DNA from: Lolium rigidum
Lineage: Eukaryota; Streptophyta; Magnoliopsida; Poales; Poaceae
DNA length: 64,000 nucleotides
Reading direction: 5' to 3'
Assembly: GCF_022539505.1 (NCBI RefSeq)
Contig: NC_061509.1
Span: 206,052,721 to 206,116,720 of the forward strand
The position numbers were made by a program, and so were the translations under genes. The notes under the pieces were generated by a model, which was not told the DNA's origin, ran no database searches, and saw only the letters and a list, made by a program, of their open reading frames with translations. Shown piece by piece: positions 1 through 10,655 of this stretch. Every line of letters begins with the position of its first letter. Position 1 is the first letter of the stretch.

Positions 1-642
1 CCAAGCTTAGAGCTTTCACTCTCCTTGATCATATTGCATCATTCTCCTCTCTTGATCCTTGAAAACTTCCTCCACACCAAACTCGAAACAACTCATTAGA
101 GGGTTAGTGGACAATAAAAATTAACATGTTCAGAGGTGACACAATCATTCTTAACACTTCTGGACATTGCATAAAGCTACTGGATATTAATGGATCAAAG
201 AAATTCATCCAACATAGCAAAAGAGGCAATGCGAAATAAAAGGCAGAATCTGTCAAAACAGAACAGTCCGTAAAGATGGATTTTATTGAGGCACCAGACT
301 TGCTCAAATGAAAATGCCCAAATTGAATGAAAGTTGCGTACATATCTGAGGATCACGCACGTAAATTGGCTTAATTTTCTGATCTACCTACAGGGAGGCA
401 GGTCGAAATTCGTGACAGCAAAGAAATCTGAAACTGCGCAAGTAATCCAAATCTAGTATGAACTTTACTATCAAAGACTTTACTTGGCACAACAAAACAC
501 AAAACTAAGATAAGGAGAGGTTTCTACAGTAGTAAACAACTTCCAAGACTCAAATATAAAACAAAAATACTGTAGTAAAAACATGGGTTGTCTCCCATAA
601 ACGCTTTTTTAACGCCTTTCAGCTAGGCGCAGAAAGTGTATA

Positions 643-1026
643 TCAAGTATTATCGAGAGATGAAGCATCGGCATTACCTTGGGCTTTACCCTTACCTTTC
701 TTGTTCTTTTTCTTACTCTTTGGCTTAGGGAATATATGGCTACCCCCGGGTGTAGAGGTGAATTTTAGGGTTCCTTCTCTCATGTCTATGACTGCTCCCA
801 ATAGTTTCAGCAGGGATCTTCCGATTGTGATTTGTCCTGTTCCTGCGCATTCAATGACAAGATAATCAATGGATATTGTTCTCCCAAGAATGGTTGTATG
901 CACACCCGCAGCTATTCCTTTAGGAATTATAACGGAGTTATCAATAAGAGTTATTCCTTCTCCCCCTTGTTTAAAAGTAAAAACTAATTCCTCAGGTGAA
1001 GAAGTAACAGGTACAGAGCTAGACAT
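643..1026 (-). CDS. Retropepsin-like C-terminal fragment ORF of non-autonomous Athila-like element (copy A)
   Basis: This intact 127-residue ORF starts at an ATG just after the embedded leader. Its central part (GQITIGRSLLKLLGAVIDM) aligns by eye with the C-terminal half of the retropepsin-like protease at 43971-44813 (CPIILGRPFLRTVGAIIDM). The N-terminal half of that protease, including the catalytic aspartate motif, is absent. The last 35 or so residues are a lysine-rich tail (KPKSKKKNKKGKGKAQ). A near-identical copy lies at 6397-6780. By inference it is not an active protease; it may have a nucleic-acid-binding role or be a relic. Both copies keep the frame open although the neighbouring gag-like ORF is broken. 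Confidence 0.7.
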   Translation of the reverse strand: MSSSVPVTSSPEELVFTFKQGGEGITLIDNSVIIPKGIAAGVHTTILGRTISIDYLVIECAGTGQITIGRSLLKLLGAVIDMREGTLKFTSTPGGSHIFPKPKSKKKNKKGKGKAQGNADASSLDNT

Positions 1027-1440
1027 GATAACAAAAGTAAACTAAATGCAAGTAATTAATTTTTTGTGTTTTTGATATAGAGTGCAAGACAGTAAATAAA
1101 GTAAAGCTAGCAACTAATTTTTTTGTGTTTTGATATAATGCAGCAAACAAAGTAGTAAATAAAATAAAGCAAGACAAAAACAAAGTAAAGAGATTGGGAA
1201 GTGGAGACTCCCTTGCAGCGTGTCTTGATCTCCCGGCAACGGCGCCAGAAAACAGGCTGTTGACGTGGGAGTTGAAAATCTTTGCGGTGTAACTTTTCTT
1301 CGTTCCCCGGCAACGGCGCCAGAAAACAGTCTTGATGCGCGTATAATTGACACGTTCGTTGGGAACCCCAAGAGGAAGGTGTGATGCGCACAGCAGTAAG
1401 TTTTCCCTCAGTAAGAAACCAAGGTTTAATCGAACCAGCT
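1027..1440 (-). repeat. Embedded U5-PBS-leader cassette with two tRNA-Asp PBS copies (copy A)
   Basis: Between the gag-like and protease-like ORFs lies a second retroelement start region. On the minus strand it reads: about 110 bp matching the 3' end of the LTR (compare 2208-2310), a primer-binding site at 1304-1321, a second at 1231-1247, and a leader resembling the one next to the real LTR (compare 1985-2180). Each PBS matches the complement of the plant tRNA-Asp 3' end (TGGCGCCGTTGCCGGGGA), the copy at 1231 lacking one base. These are better matches than the functional-position PBS at 2179-2196, which has two mismatches. Confidence 0.8.
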
Positions 1441-1969
1441 ACTCTCATCAAACAAATTTTCAGGAACAAGCCAAGCATAGTTATTTTCTAGCGCTTCATT
1501 CATCGCTAGGAGCTTACATGGTATTGGTGCTTTGATCTCCCCACCATCATTAATATTATTAGTGTACCTTACTCTCTCCATGTCCATCTTTTCAAGGATA
1601 CTAACAAAATTGGTATAAGAACCAAGCATCTTATATTTAATAAAGACCTTTCTAGCCTCTCTTGCTATACCACCAAATTCTCTAAGAAGGGTTTCTAAAA
1701 CAAAATCTTTCTTTTCCCCTTCTTCCATATCACCGAGTGTAAGAAACATGTGTTGGATTATAGGATTGAGATTAACAAATTTAGTTTCCAACATGCGAAC
1801 TAAAGCAAGCAGAAGCAATTTCATAAGTAGGAGCAAGTTCTACCAAGTGTCTATCTTCAAAATCTTCAACGGTACTAATATGATTGAAAAATACTTCTAT
1901 ATTATTTCTCCCAACTATGGACCCACGTCCTACCGGTATGTCTTTTGTGGTAAAATTAAAAGGAAACAT
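1426..1969 (-). pseudogene. Gag-like ORF of Athila-like element (copy A), frameshifted
   Basis: The reading frame starts at ATG 1969 (MFPFNFTTKDIPVGRGSIVG) and continues, after a frameshift near 1805-1815, to a stop at 1426 (VPENLFDESSWFD). Together the parts give a protein of about 180 residues. A relative lies on the plus strand at 38187-38829. No retroviral CCHC knuckle is visible. Copy B at 7182-7724 is open across this break but shifted elsewhere, so the ancestral frame was intact. The function is not recognised beyond its gag position after the leader. Confidence 0.6.
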
Positions 1970-2178
1970 GATGAATCAAGTAAAGTAAATGCAAGTAACT
2001 AATTTTTTTTTTGTGTTTTTGATATAGAGTGCAAGACAGTAAATAAAGTAAAGCTAGCAACTATTTTTTTTGTGTTTTGATATAATGCAGCAAACAAAGT
2101 AGCAAATAAAATAAAGCAAGACAAAAACAAAGTAAAGAGATTGGATTGTGGAGACTCCCCTTGCAGCGTGTCTTGATC

Positions 2179-2196
2179 TCCCCGACAACGGCGCCG
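2179..2196 (-). other. Primer-binding site, tRNA-Asp type, degenerate
   Basis: On the minus strand this lies 11 bases inside the LTR end at 2208. It matches the complement of the tRNA-Asp 3' end with two mismatches. Plant Athila-type gypsy elements commonly use this primer. Confidence 0.75.
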
Positions 2197-2207
2197 TAAA
2201 AAGAGCT

Positions 2208-3805
2208 TGATGCGTGCAGCTTGACACACGTCCGTTGGGAACCCCAAGAGGAAGGTGTGATGCAGACAAGTAGCAAGTTTTCCCTCGTAAAGAAACCAAG
2301 GTTTATTGAACCAGGAGGAGCCAAGAAGCACGTTGAAGGTTGATGGTGGCGGAATGTAATGCGGCGCAACACCGGGATTCCGGCGCCAACGTGGAACCTG
2401 CACAACACAACCAAAGTACTTTGCCCCAACGAAACGAAGTGAGGTTGTCAATCTCACCGGCTTGCTGTAACAAAGGATTAACCGTATTGTGTGGAAGATG
2501 ATTGTTTGCGAAAACAGATAAAACAAGTATTGCAATGAGATTGTATGCGATGTAAAGAATAGGACCGGGGTCCACAGCTCACTAGAGGTGTCTCTCCCAT
2601 AAGATAAAAGCATGTTGGGTGAACAAATTACAGTCGGGCAATTGACAAATAGAGAGGGCATAACAATGCACATACATGACATGATAAATATAGTGAGATT
2701 TAATTGGGCATTACGACAAAGTACATAGACCGCTATCCAAGCATGCATCTATGCCTAAAAAGTCCACCTTCAGGTTATCATCCGAACCCCTTCCAGTATT
2801 AAGTTGCAAAACAACAGACAATTGCATTAAGTATGGTGCGTAATGTAATCAATAACTACATCCTTAGACATAGCATCAATGTTTTATCCCTAGTGGCAAC
2901 AAGCACATCCACAACCTTAGAACTTTCTCGTCACCGTCCCAGCATTTAATGGAGGCATGAACCCACTATCGAGCATAAATACTCCCTCTTGGAGTTAAGA
3001 GCAAAAACTTGGCCGCAGCCTCTACTAATAACGGAGAGCATGCAAGATCATAAACAACACATAGGTAATAACTTGATAATTAACATAACATAGTATTCTC
3101 TATCCATCGGATCCCGACAAACACAACATATAGAATTACGGATAGATGATCTTGATCATGTTAGGCAGCTCACAAGATCCAACAATGAAGCACAATGAGG
3201 AGAAGACAACCATCTAGCTACTGCTATGGACCCATAGTCTAGGGGTGAACTACTCACTCATCACTCCGGAGGCGACCATGGCGGTGAAGAGTCCTCCGGG
3301 AGATGAATCCCCTCTCCGGCAGGGTGCCGGAGGAGATCTCCAGAATCCCCCGAGATGGGATTGGCGGCGGCGTCTCAGTAAGGTTTTCCGTATCGTGACT
3401 CTCGGTACTGGGGGTTTCGCGACGGAGGATTTAAGTATGCGGAAGGGCAACGCGGGGGGCCACACGAGGGCCCCACACGCCAGGCTGGCGCGTCCAAGAC
3501 CTAGGCCGCGCCGCCCTAGTATGGCGGCGCCTCGTGGCCCCACTTCCTTCCCCCCTCGGTCTTCTGGAAGCTTCGTGGCAAAATAGGACCCTGGGCGTTG
3601 ATTTCGTCCAATTCCAAGAATATTTCTTTACTAGGATTTTGAAACCAAAAACAGTAGAAAACAGCAACTAGCTCTTCGGCATCTCGTTAATAGGTTAGTG
3701 CCAGAAAATGCATAAATACGACATATAATGTGTATAAAACATGTAGATATCATCAATAATGTGGCATGGAACATAAGAAATTATAGATACGTCGGAGACG
3801 TATCA
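2208..3805 (-). repeat. LTR A, shared between two tandem Athila-like elements
   Basis: On the minus strand it starts TGATACGTCTCCGACG at 3805 and ends in GCATCA at 2208, length 1598 bp. On its left is a PBS, and on its right a purine tract (AGCTTGGGGATGC on the minus strand, 3806-3818). It is therefore both the 3' LTR of the element on the right and the 5' LTR of the element on the left. It is very similar to LTR B (7963-9561) with scattered small indels, and is related to 46258-47857. Confidence 0.85.
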
Positions 3806-6396
3806 GCATCCCCAAGCTTAGTTCTGCTCGTCCCGAGCAGGTAAACGATAACAAAGATAATTTCTAGAGTGACATGCCATCATAACCTTGATCATACTAT
3901 TTGTAAACATATGTAATGAATGCAGCGATCAAAACAATGGTAATGACATGAGTAAACAACTGAATCATAAAGCAAAGACTTTTCATGAATAGTACTTAAA
4001 GACAAGCATCAATAAGTCTTGCATAAGAGTTAACTCATAAAGCAATAAATTCATAGTAAAGGTATTGAAGCAACACAAAGGAAGGTTAAGTTTCAGCGGT
4101 TGCTTTCAACTTATAACATGTATATCTCATGGATAGTGTCAATGTAAGGTAATATAACAAGTACAATATGCAAGTATGTAGGAATCAATGCACAGTTTAC
4201 ACAAGTGTTTGCTTCTTGAGGTGGAGAGAAATAGGTGAACTGACTCAACATAAAAGTAAAAAAGAATGGTCCTTCAAAGAGGAAAGCATCGATTGCTATA
4301 TTTGTGCTAGAGCTTTTATTTTGAAAACATGAAACAATTTTGTCAACGGTAGTAATAAAGCATATGAGTTATGTAAATTATATCTTACAAGTTGCAAGCC
4401 TCATGCATAGTATACTAATAGTGCCCGCACCTTGTCCTAATTAGCTTGGACTACCGGATCATCGCAATACACATGTTTTAACCAAGTGTCACAAAGGGGT
4501 ACCTCCATGCCGCTCGTACAAAGGTCTAAGGAGAAAGCTCGCATTTTGGATTTCTCGCTTTTGATTATTCTCAACTTAGACATCCATACCGGGACAACAT
4601 GGACAACAGATAATGGACTCCTCTTTAATGCATAAGCATGTGGCAACAATTATTATTCTCATATGAGATTGAGGATATATGTCCAAAACTGAAACTTCCA
4701 CCATGAATCATGGCTTTAGTTAGCGGCCCAATGTTCTTCTCTAACAATATGCATGCTCCAACCATTAAGGTGGTAGATCTCTCTTAATTCAGACAAGACG
4801 GACATGCATAGCAACTCACATGATATTCAACAAAGAATAGTTGATGGCGTCCCAGGAAACATGGTTATCGCACAACAAGCAACTTAATAAGAGATAAAGT
4901 GCATAAGTACATATTCAATACCACAATAGTTTTTAAGCTATTTTGTCCCATGAGCTATATATTGCAAAGGTGAATGATGGAAATTTTAAAGGTAGCACTC
5001 AAGCAATTTACTTTGGAATGGCGGAGAAATACCATGTAGTAGGTAGGTATGGTGGACACAAATGACATAGTGGTTGGCTTAAGGATTTTGGATGCATGAG
5101 AAGTATTCCCTCTCGATACAAGGTTTAGGCTAGCAAGGTTATTTGAAACAAACACAAGGATGAACGGTGCAGCAAAACTCACATAAAAGACATATTGTAA
5201 ACATTATAAGACTCTACACCGTCTTCCTTGTTGTTCAAAGCTCAATACTAGATATTATCTAGACTTTAGAGAGACCAAATATGCAAACCAAATTAGCAAG
5301 CTCTAGGTGTTTCTTCATTAATGGGTGCAAAGTATATGATGCAAGAGCTTAAACATGAGCACAACAATTGCCAAGTATCAAATTATTCAAGACGTTTTAG
5401 AATTACTACATGTAGCATTTCCCGATTCCAACCATATAACAATTTAACGAAGAAGATTCAACCTTCGCCATGAATACTATGAGTAAAGCCTAAGGACATA
5501 TTTGTCCATTTGCAACAGCGGAGCGTGTCTCTCTCCCACACAGTGAATGCTAGGATCCATTTATTCAAACAAAACAAAAACAAAAACAAACCGATGCTCC
5601 AAGCAAAGTACATAAGATGTGACAGAATAAAAATATAGTTTCAGGGGAGGAACCTGATAATGTTGTCGATGAAGAAGGGGATGCCTTAGGCATCCCCAAG
5701 CTTAGACGCTTGAGTCTTCTTAAAATATTCAGGGGTGAACCACCGGGGCATCCCCAAGCTTAGAGCTTTCACTCTCCTTGATCATATTGCATCATTCTCC
5801 TCTCTTGATCCTTGAAAACTTCCTCCACACCAAACTCGAAACAACTCATTAGAGGGTTAGTGGACAATAAAAATTAACATGTTCAGAGGTGACACAATCA
5901 TTCTTAACACTTCTGGACATTGCATAAAGCTACTGGATATTAATGGATCAAAGAAATTCATCCAACATAGCAAAAGAGGCAATGCGAAATAAAAGGCAGA
6001 ATCTGTCAAAACAGAACAGTCCGTAAAGATGGATTTTATTGAGGCACCAGACTTGCTCAAATGAAAATGCCCAAATTGAATGAAAGTTGCGTACATATCT
6101 GAGGATCACGCACGTAAATTGGCTTAATTTTCTGATCTACCTACAGGGAGGCAGGTCGAAATTCGTGACAGCAAAGAAATCTGAAACTGCGCAGTAATCC
6201 AAATCTAGTATGAACTTTACTATCAAAGACTTTACTTGGCACAACAAAACACAAAACTAAGATAAGGAGAGGTGGCTACAGTAGTAAACAAATTCCAAGA
6301 CTCAAATATAAAACAAAAATACTGTAGTAAAAACATGGGTTGTCTCCCATAAGCGCTTTTCTTTAACGCCTTTCAGCTAGGCGCAGAAAGTGTATA
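3806..6396 (-). other. Noncoding 3' internal region of the Athila-like element
   Basis: No supported gene is present; the short ORFs are not conserved between copies. The minus-strand polypurine tract AGCTTGGGGATGC abuts LTR A. Similar noncoding DNA occurs at 41284-43970 (minus), 38830-40184 (plus) and 54725-56433 (plus). The block next to the ORF, with its 'gggagacaaccca' sequence on the minus strand, is shared by all of them. A 3' region of this size between coding part and PPT is usual for Athila-type elements, where an env-like gene may once have lain. Confidence 0.7.
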
Positions 6397-6780
6397 TCAA
6401 GTATTATCGAGAGATGAAGCATCGGCATTACCTTGGGCTTTACCCTTACCTTTCTTGTTCTTTTTCTTACTCTTTGGCTTAGGGAATATATGGCTACCCC
6501 CGGGTGTAGAGGTGAATTTTAGGGTGCCTTCTCTCATGTCTATGACTGCTCCCAATAGTTTCAGCAGGGATCTTCCGAGTGTGATTTGTCCGGTTCCTGC
6601 GCATTCAATGACAAGATAATCAATGGATATTGTTCTCCCAAGAATGGTTGTATGCACACCTGCAGCTATTCCTTTAGGAATTATAACGGAGTTATCAATA
6701 AGAGTTATTCCTTCTCCCCCTTGTTTAAAAGTAAAAACTAATTCCTCAGGTGAAGAAGTAACAGGTACAGAGCTAGACAT
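6397..6780 (-). CDS. Retropepsin-like C-terminal fragment ORF (copy B)
   Basis: This intact 127-residue ORF differs from copy A at very few residues (for example GQITLGRS for GQITIGRS). It has the same half-protease core followed by the same lysine-rich tail, and lacks the catalytic Asp motif. The ATG directly follows the leader of the embedded U5-PBS cassette. Its open frame in both copies suggests recent duplication or some constraint. The product's role is unknown. Confidence 0.7.
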   Translation of the reverse strand: MSSSVPVTSSPEELVFTFKQGGEGITLIDNSVIIPKGIAAGVHTTILGRTISIDYLVIECAGTGQITLGRSLLKLLGAVIDMREGTLKFTSTPGGSHIFPKPKSKKKNKKGKGKAQGNADASSLDNT

Positions 6781-7197
6781 GATAACAAAAATAAACTAAA
6801 TGCAAGTAACTAATTTTTTGTGTTTTTGATATAGAGTGCAAGACAGTAAATAAAGTAAAGCTAGCAACTAATTTTTTTGTGTTTTGATATAATGCAGCAA
6901 ACAAAGTAGTAAATAAAATAAAGCAAGACAAAAACAAAGTAAAGAGATTGGGAAGTGGAGACTCCCCTTGCAGCGTGTCTTGATCTCCCCGGCAACGGCG
7001 CCAGAAAACAGGCTGTTGACGTGGGAGTTGAAAATCTTTGCGGTGTAACTTTTCTTCGTTCCCCGGCAACGGCGCCAGAAAACAGTCTTGATGCGCGTAT
7101 AATTGACACGTTCGTTGGGAACCCCAAGAGGAAGGTGTGATGCGCACAGCAGTAAGTTTTCCCTCAGTAAGAAACCAAGGTTTAATCGAACCAGCTA
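6781..7197 (-). repeat. Embedded U5-PBS-leader cassette with two tRNA-Asp PBS copies (copy B)
   Basis: This has the same arrangement as 1027-1440. Two exact 18-base PBS sequences lie at 7060-7077 and 6986-7003 (TCCCCGGCAACGGCGCCA on the plus strand), 74 bases apart. Each is followed on the plus strand by GAAAACAG. Before them on the minus strand is an LTR 3'-end fragment (about 7197-7085). Because both copies share it, the insertion predates the tandem duplication. Confidence 0.8.
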
Positions 7198-7724
7198 CTC
7201 TCATCAAACAAATTTTCAGGAACAAGCCAAGCATAGTTATTTTCTAGCGCTTCATTCATCGCTAGGAGCTTACATGGTATTGGTGCTTTGATCTCCCCAC
7301 CATCATTAATATTATTAGTGTACCTTACTCTCTCCATGTCCATCTTTTCAAGGATACTAACAAAATTGGTATAAGAACCAAGCATCTTATATTTAATAAA
7401 ACCTTTCTAGCCTCTCTTGCTATACCACCAAAATTCTCTAAGAAGGGTTTCTAAAACAAAATCTTTCTTTTCCCCTTCTTCCATATCACCGAGTGTAAGA
7501 AACATGTGTTGGATTCTAGGATTGAGATTAACAAATTTAGTTTCCAACATGCGAACTAAAGCAGCAGCAGCAATTTCATAAGTAGGAGCAAGTTCTACCA
7601 AGTGTCTATCTTCAAAATCTTCAACGGTACTAATATGATTGAAAAATACTTCTATATTATTTCTCCCAACTATGGACCCACGTCCTACCGGTATGTCTTT
7701 TGTGGTAAAATTAAAAGGAAACAT
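7182..7724 (-). pseudogene. Gag-like ORF of Athila-like element (copy B), frameshifted
   Basis: This is the same family as 1426-1969. The frame is open from ATG 7724 through the point where copy A is broken, then shifts between about 7440 and 7395, where single-base differences from copy A occur (AAAATTC for AAATTC, and a missing base in AAACC). It resumes as the ORF at 7385-7182. The complementary positions of the breaks in the two copies argue either for independent decay or for consensus errors. Confidence 0.6.
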
Positions 7725-7962
7725 GATGAATCAAGTAAAGTAAATGCAAGTAACTAATTTTTTTTTTGTGTTTTTGATATAGAGTGCAAGACAGTAAATA
7801 AAGTAAAGCTAGCAACTAATTTTTTTGTGTTTTGATATAATGCAGCAAACAAAGTAGTAAATAAAATAAAGCAAGACAAAAACAAAGTAAAGAGATTGGA
7901 TTGTGGAGACTCCCTTGCAGCGTGTCTTGATCTCCCCAGGCAACGGCACCCGTAAAAGAGCT

Positions 7963-9561
7963 TGATGCGTGCGGTTGACACACGTCCGTTGGGAACCCCA
8001 AGAGGAAGGTGTGATGCGACACAGTAGCAAGTTTTCCCTCGTAAAGAAACCAAGGTTTATTGAACCAGGAGGAGCCAAGAAGCACGTTGAAGGTTGATGG
8101 TGGCGGAATGTAATGCGGCGCAACACCGGGGATTCCGGCGCCAACGTGGAACCTGCACAACACAACCAAAGTACTTTGCCCCAACGAAACGAGTGAGGTT
8201 GTCAATCTCACCGGCTTGCTGTAACAAAGGATTAACCGTATTGTGTGGAAGATGATTGTTTGCGTAAAACAAGAAAACAAGTATTGCGAGAGATTGTATG
8301 CGATGTAAAGAATAGGACCGGGGTCCACGAGTTCACTAGAGGTGTCTCTCCCATAAGATAAAAGCATGTTGGGTGAACAAATTACAGTCGGGCAATTGAC
8401 AAATAGAGAGGACATAACAATGCACATACATGACATGATAAATATAGTGAGATTTAATTGGGCATTACGATAAAGTACATAGACCGCTATCCAGCATGCA
8501 TCTATGCCTAAAAGGTCCACCTTCAGGTTATCATCCGAACCCCTTCCGAGTATTAAGTTGCAAAACAACGAGACAATTGCATTAAGTATGGTGCGTAATG
8601 TAATCAATAACTACATCCTTAGACATAGCATCAATGTTTTATCCCTAGTGGCAACAAGACATCCACAACCTTAGAACTTTCGTCACCGTCCTGCATTTAA
8701 TGGAGGCATGAACCCACTATCGAGCATAAATACTCCCTCTTGGAGTTAAGAGCAAAAACTTGGCCAGAGCCTCTACTAATAACGGAGAGCATGCAAGATC
8801 ATAAACAACACATAGGTAATAACTTGATAATTAACATAACATAGTATTCTCTATCCATCGGATCCCGACAAACACAACATATAGAATTACGAGATAGATG
8901 ATCTTGATCATGTTAGGCAGCTCACAAGATCCAACAATGAAGCACAATGAGGAGAAGACAACCATCTAGCTACTTCTATGGACCCATAGTCCAGGGGTGA
9001 ACTACTCACTCATCACTCCGGAGGCGACCATGGCGGTGAAGAGTCCTCCGGGAGATGAATCCCCTCTCCGGCAGGGTGCCGGAGGAGATCTCCGAGAATC
9101 CCCCGAGATGGGATTGGCGGCGGCGGCGTCTCGCAAGGTTTTCCGTATCGTGGCTCTCGGTACCGGGGGTTTCGCGACGGAGGCTTCAAGTAGGCGGAAG
9201 GGCAACGCGGGGGCCACACGAGGGCCCCACACGCCGGGCTGGCGCGGCCAAGACCTAGGCCGCGCCGTCCTAGTGTGGCGGCGCCTCGTGGCCCCACTTC
9301 CTTTCCCCTCGGTCTTCCGGAAGCTTCGTGGCAAAATAGGACCCCGGGCGTTGATTTCGTCCAATTCCGAGAATATTTCTTTACTAGGATTTACGAAACC
9401 AAAAACAGCAGAAAACGACAAGCTCGGCTCTTCGGCATCTCGTTAATAGGTTAGTGCCAGAAAATGCATAAATACGACATATAATGTGTATAAAACATGT
9501 AGATATCATCAATAATGTGGCATGGAACATAAGAAATTATCGATACGTCGGAGACGTATCA
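7963..9561 (-). repeat. LTR B, 5' LTR of the complete Athila-like element
   Basis: The 1599-bp LTR starts on the minus strand with TGATACGTCTCCGACG at 9561 and ends in GCATCA at 7963. The degenerate PBS at about 7933-7951 follows on the left. LTR-LTR differences from LTR A are mostly one-base indels, with some substitutions, so the insertion is not very recent if the consensus is accurate. The right flank is CACTA coding DNA. Confidence 0.85.
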
Positions 9562-10182
9562 TCCGCATCATGTCATATATCTCGGCATCATGAAGCACCA
9601 CCCCAGGTGGTGCCTCGGCCACCTGCATCGCGAAAAGAAAAGTTATGTGTATCACAAATGTAACATGACGGGAAATGAAAGAAGGTCGTTCCATGTATAT
9701 ACATACCTTTTTCCCCTTGAAGCGGGTGTAGTCGCGGTTTCCCGCGCAGGTGTGTGCCACCGGTGCCTCGGTTCTCCATGTTACGCCTCGACACGGCTGC
9801 AAACTCCTCGTCCTCCCTGAGCCACCTCGCCCTAATCAGCTCCTCCCATGCCTCCCTATGATGCTCGGCCCACTCGGGACAAACCTGAAAACGCAATACT
9901 CAACTCAAGATAATCCAATGAAAACTTAGCAGCAATGTAGAATCTCATTGACATTTTACTCACCGACATGTACTCATCAATGGTCATTGCCCATTCCTCC
10001 GTAGGCTGGTTACCAACATAGTACTCCTTCTTGACCCTCTTACCCTTGTTAGCCCAGAAGGCACTAGCGCAGGTGACCTTTTGGTTGTACCACTGCTGCG
10101 GTGTCAACCTCTCGCAAGCGCCACGCAAAGTGAGACGCGCCTTCGTCTCAAGCTCCGGGTCCACACGATAGAAGCACTTCAA
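9562..10182 (-). pseudogene. CACTA-associated protein (Transposase_24 / Ptta-En-Spm family), 3'-truncated
   Basis: Three exon-like pieces read on the minus strand. The first (from 10182, with VDPELETKARLTLRGACERL and NQPTEEWAMTIDEYMS) ends at a GTGAGT donor near 9964. A clear TTTTCAG acceptor near 9887 opens the second (VCPEWAEHHREAWEELIRAR). After one frameshift that exon ends at a GTATGT donor near 9705. The third begins near 9627 after GATGCAG and runs to the LTR junction at 9561/9562. The WYNQK and 'EWAEHHREAWEELI' sections are typical of the plant En/Spm Transposase_24 family. The retroelement insertion has cut off the remainder. Confidence 0.65.
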
Positions 10183-10365
10183 TCATGCATAAATCAGTTG
10201 TGAAAGTCATGAGTTAGCACATTAGGGTCCACACGATAGAAGCACTTCAATCTACGAATTCTTAAAAAATAGAACCTTTTTTACATAATTCATACTAGTA
10301 AATAAATAATAGAAACATAATATAAAGTAATATGAGAGAGAAAAAAATAAAAAACAAAAAAAACA

Positions 10366-10640
10366 ATATGCCGAGGGTGGCCGTCGGCATAGGGGGGCCA
10401 TGCCCTATGCCGAGGGTAGCCGTCGGCCTCTGTGTGACGACGTGAGCGCGCTGTCACGTCGCCGTTGGAACAGGGGCCATGCCGGTGCCTACGCCGAGGG
10501 CCAGGTAGACGCCGACGGCAGCCCTCGGCGTAGAGACCTGTACGCCGACGGTATGTCTACGCCGATGGTCAGCGTCCCGAGCTGGCCCGGCGAGGCCGTA
10601 CGCCGACGGCCCCGACACACTCTGGCCATCGGTGTCTGTC
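10366..10640. repeat. Subterminal repeats of CACTA element 1
   Basis: Short GC-rich inverted motifs (GCCGAGGG with CCGTCGGC; TACGCCGACGG; CCCTCGGCGTA) recur in both orientations over about 270 bp next to the TIR. In En/Spm elements such subterminal repeats bind the element's regulatory TnpA-type protein. The ORFs in this stretch come from its base composition. Confidence 0.75.
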
Positions 10641-10655
10641 ACCATTCCTGTAGTG

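Larger units (their letters stand above)
1..2207 (-). mobile_element. Internal domain of a second, truncated Athila-like element
   Basis: This stretch repeats 5754-7962 almost base for base, apart from small indels. Read on the minus strand it runs from the primer-binding site next to the LTR at 2208, through a leader, a gag-like ORF, an embedded U5-PBS segment and a protease-like ORF, into 3' noncoding DNA that leaves the window at base 1. It shares the LTR 2208-3805 with the complete element on its right. No reverse transcriptase or integrase is encoded here, so it would depend on proteins supplied in trans. Confidence 0.85.
2208..9561 (-). mobile_element. Complete non-autonomous Athila-like LTR retrotransposon
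   Basis: In minus orientation the order is 5' LTR (9561-7963), degenerate tRNA-Asp PBS (about 7951-7933), leader, gag-like ORF (7724-7182), embedded U5-PBS-leader cassette, protease-like ORF (6780-6397), a long noncoding 3' region (6396-3819), polypurine tract (3818-3806) and 3' LTR (3805-2208). Reverse transcriptase, RNase H and integrase are missing. The right end cuts into a CACTA gene at 9562. The target duplication cannot be tested because the array continues off the left edge of the window. Confidence 0.82.
9562..10655 (-). mobile_element. End of CACTA element 1, truncated by retroelement insertion
   Basis: The terminal sequence at 10645-10655 is the reverse complement of CACTACAGGAA, a standard CACTA terminus. 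Inside it (10366-10640) lie many short subterminal repeats of the form GCCGAGGGTGGCCGTCGGC and TACGCCGACGG in both orientations. The gene at 9562-10182 belongs to it. Its other end is beyond the LTR array, off the window. Confidence 0.8.

Noticed and set aside
1231..1321. Partial tRNA-Asp gene
   Set aside because: Only the 3' 18 bases match, at the standard place for a retroelement primer-binding site; no anticodon arm is present.
2303..2748. Minus-strand ORFs of 90-249 residues in LTR A and the matching 263-residue ORF in LTR B
   Set aside because: They cross LTR, PBS and leader, differ in frame between the copies, and contain no known domain.
3245..3586. GC-rich ORF at the LTR R/U3 region (also 8997-9446, 40722-41064, 47325-47636)
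   Set aside because: Lengths and frames change among LTR copies through small indels; it is LTR regulatory DNA and no conserved protein emerges.
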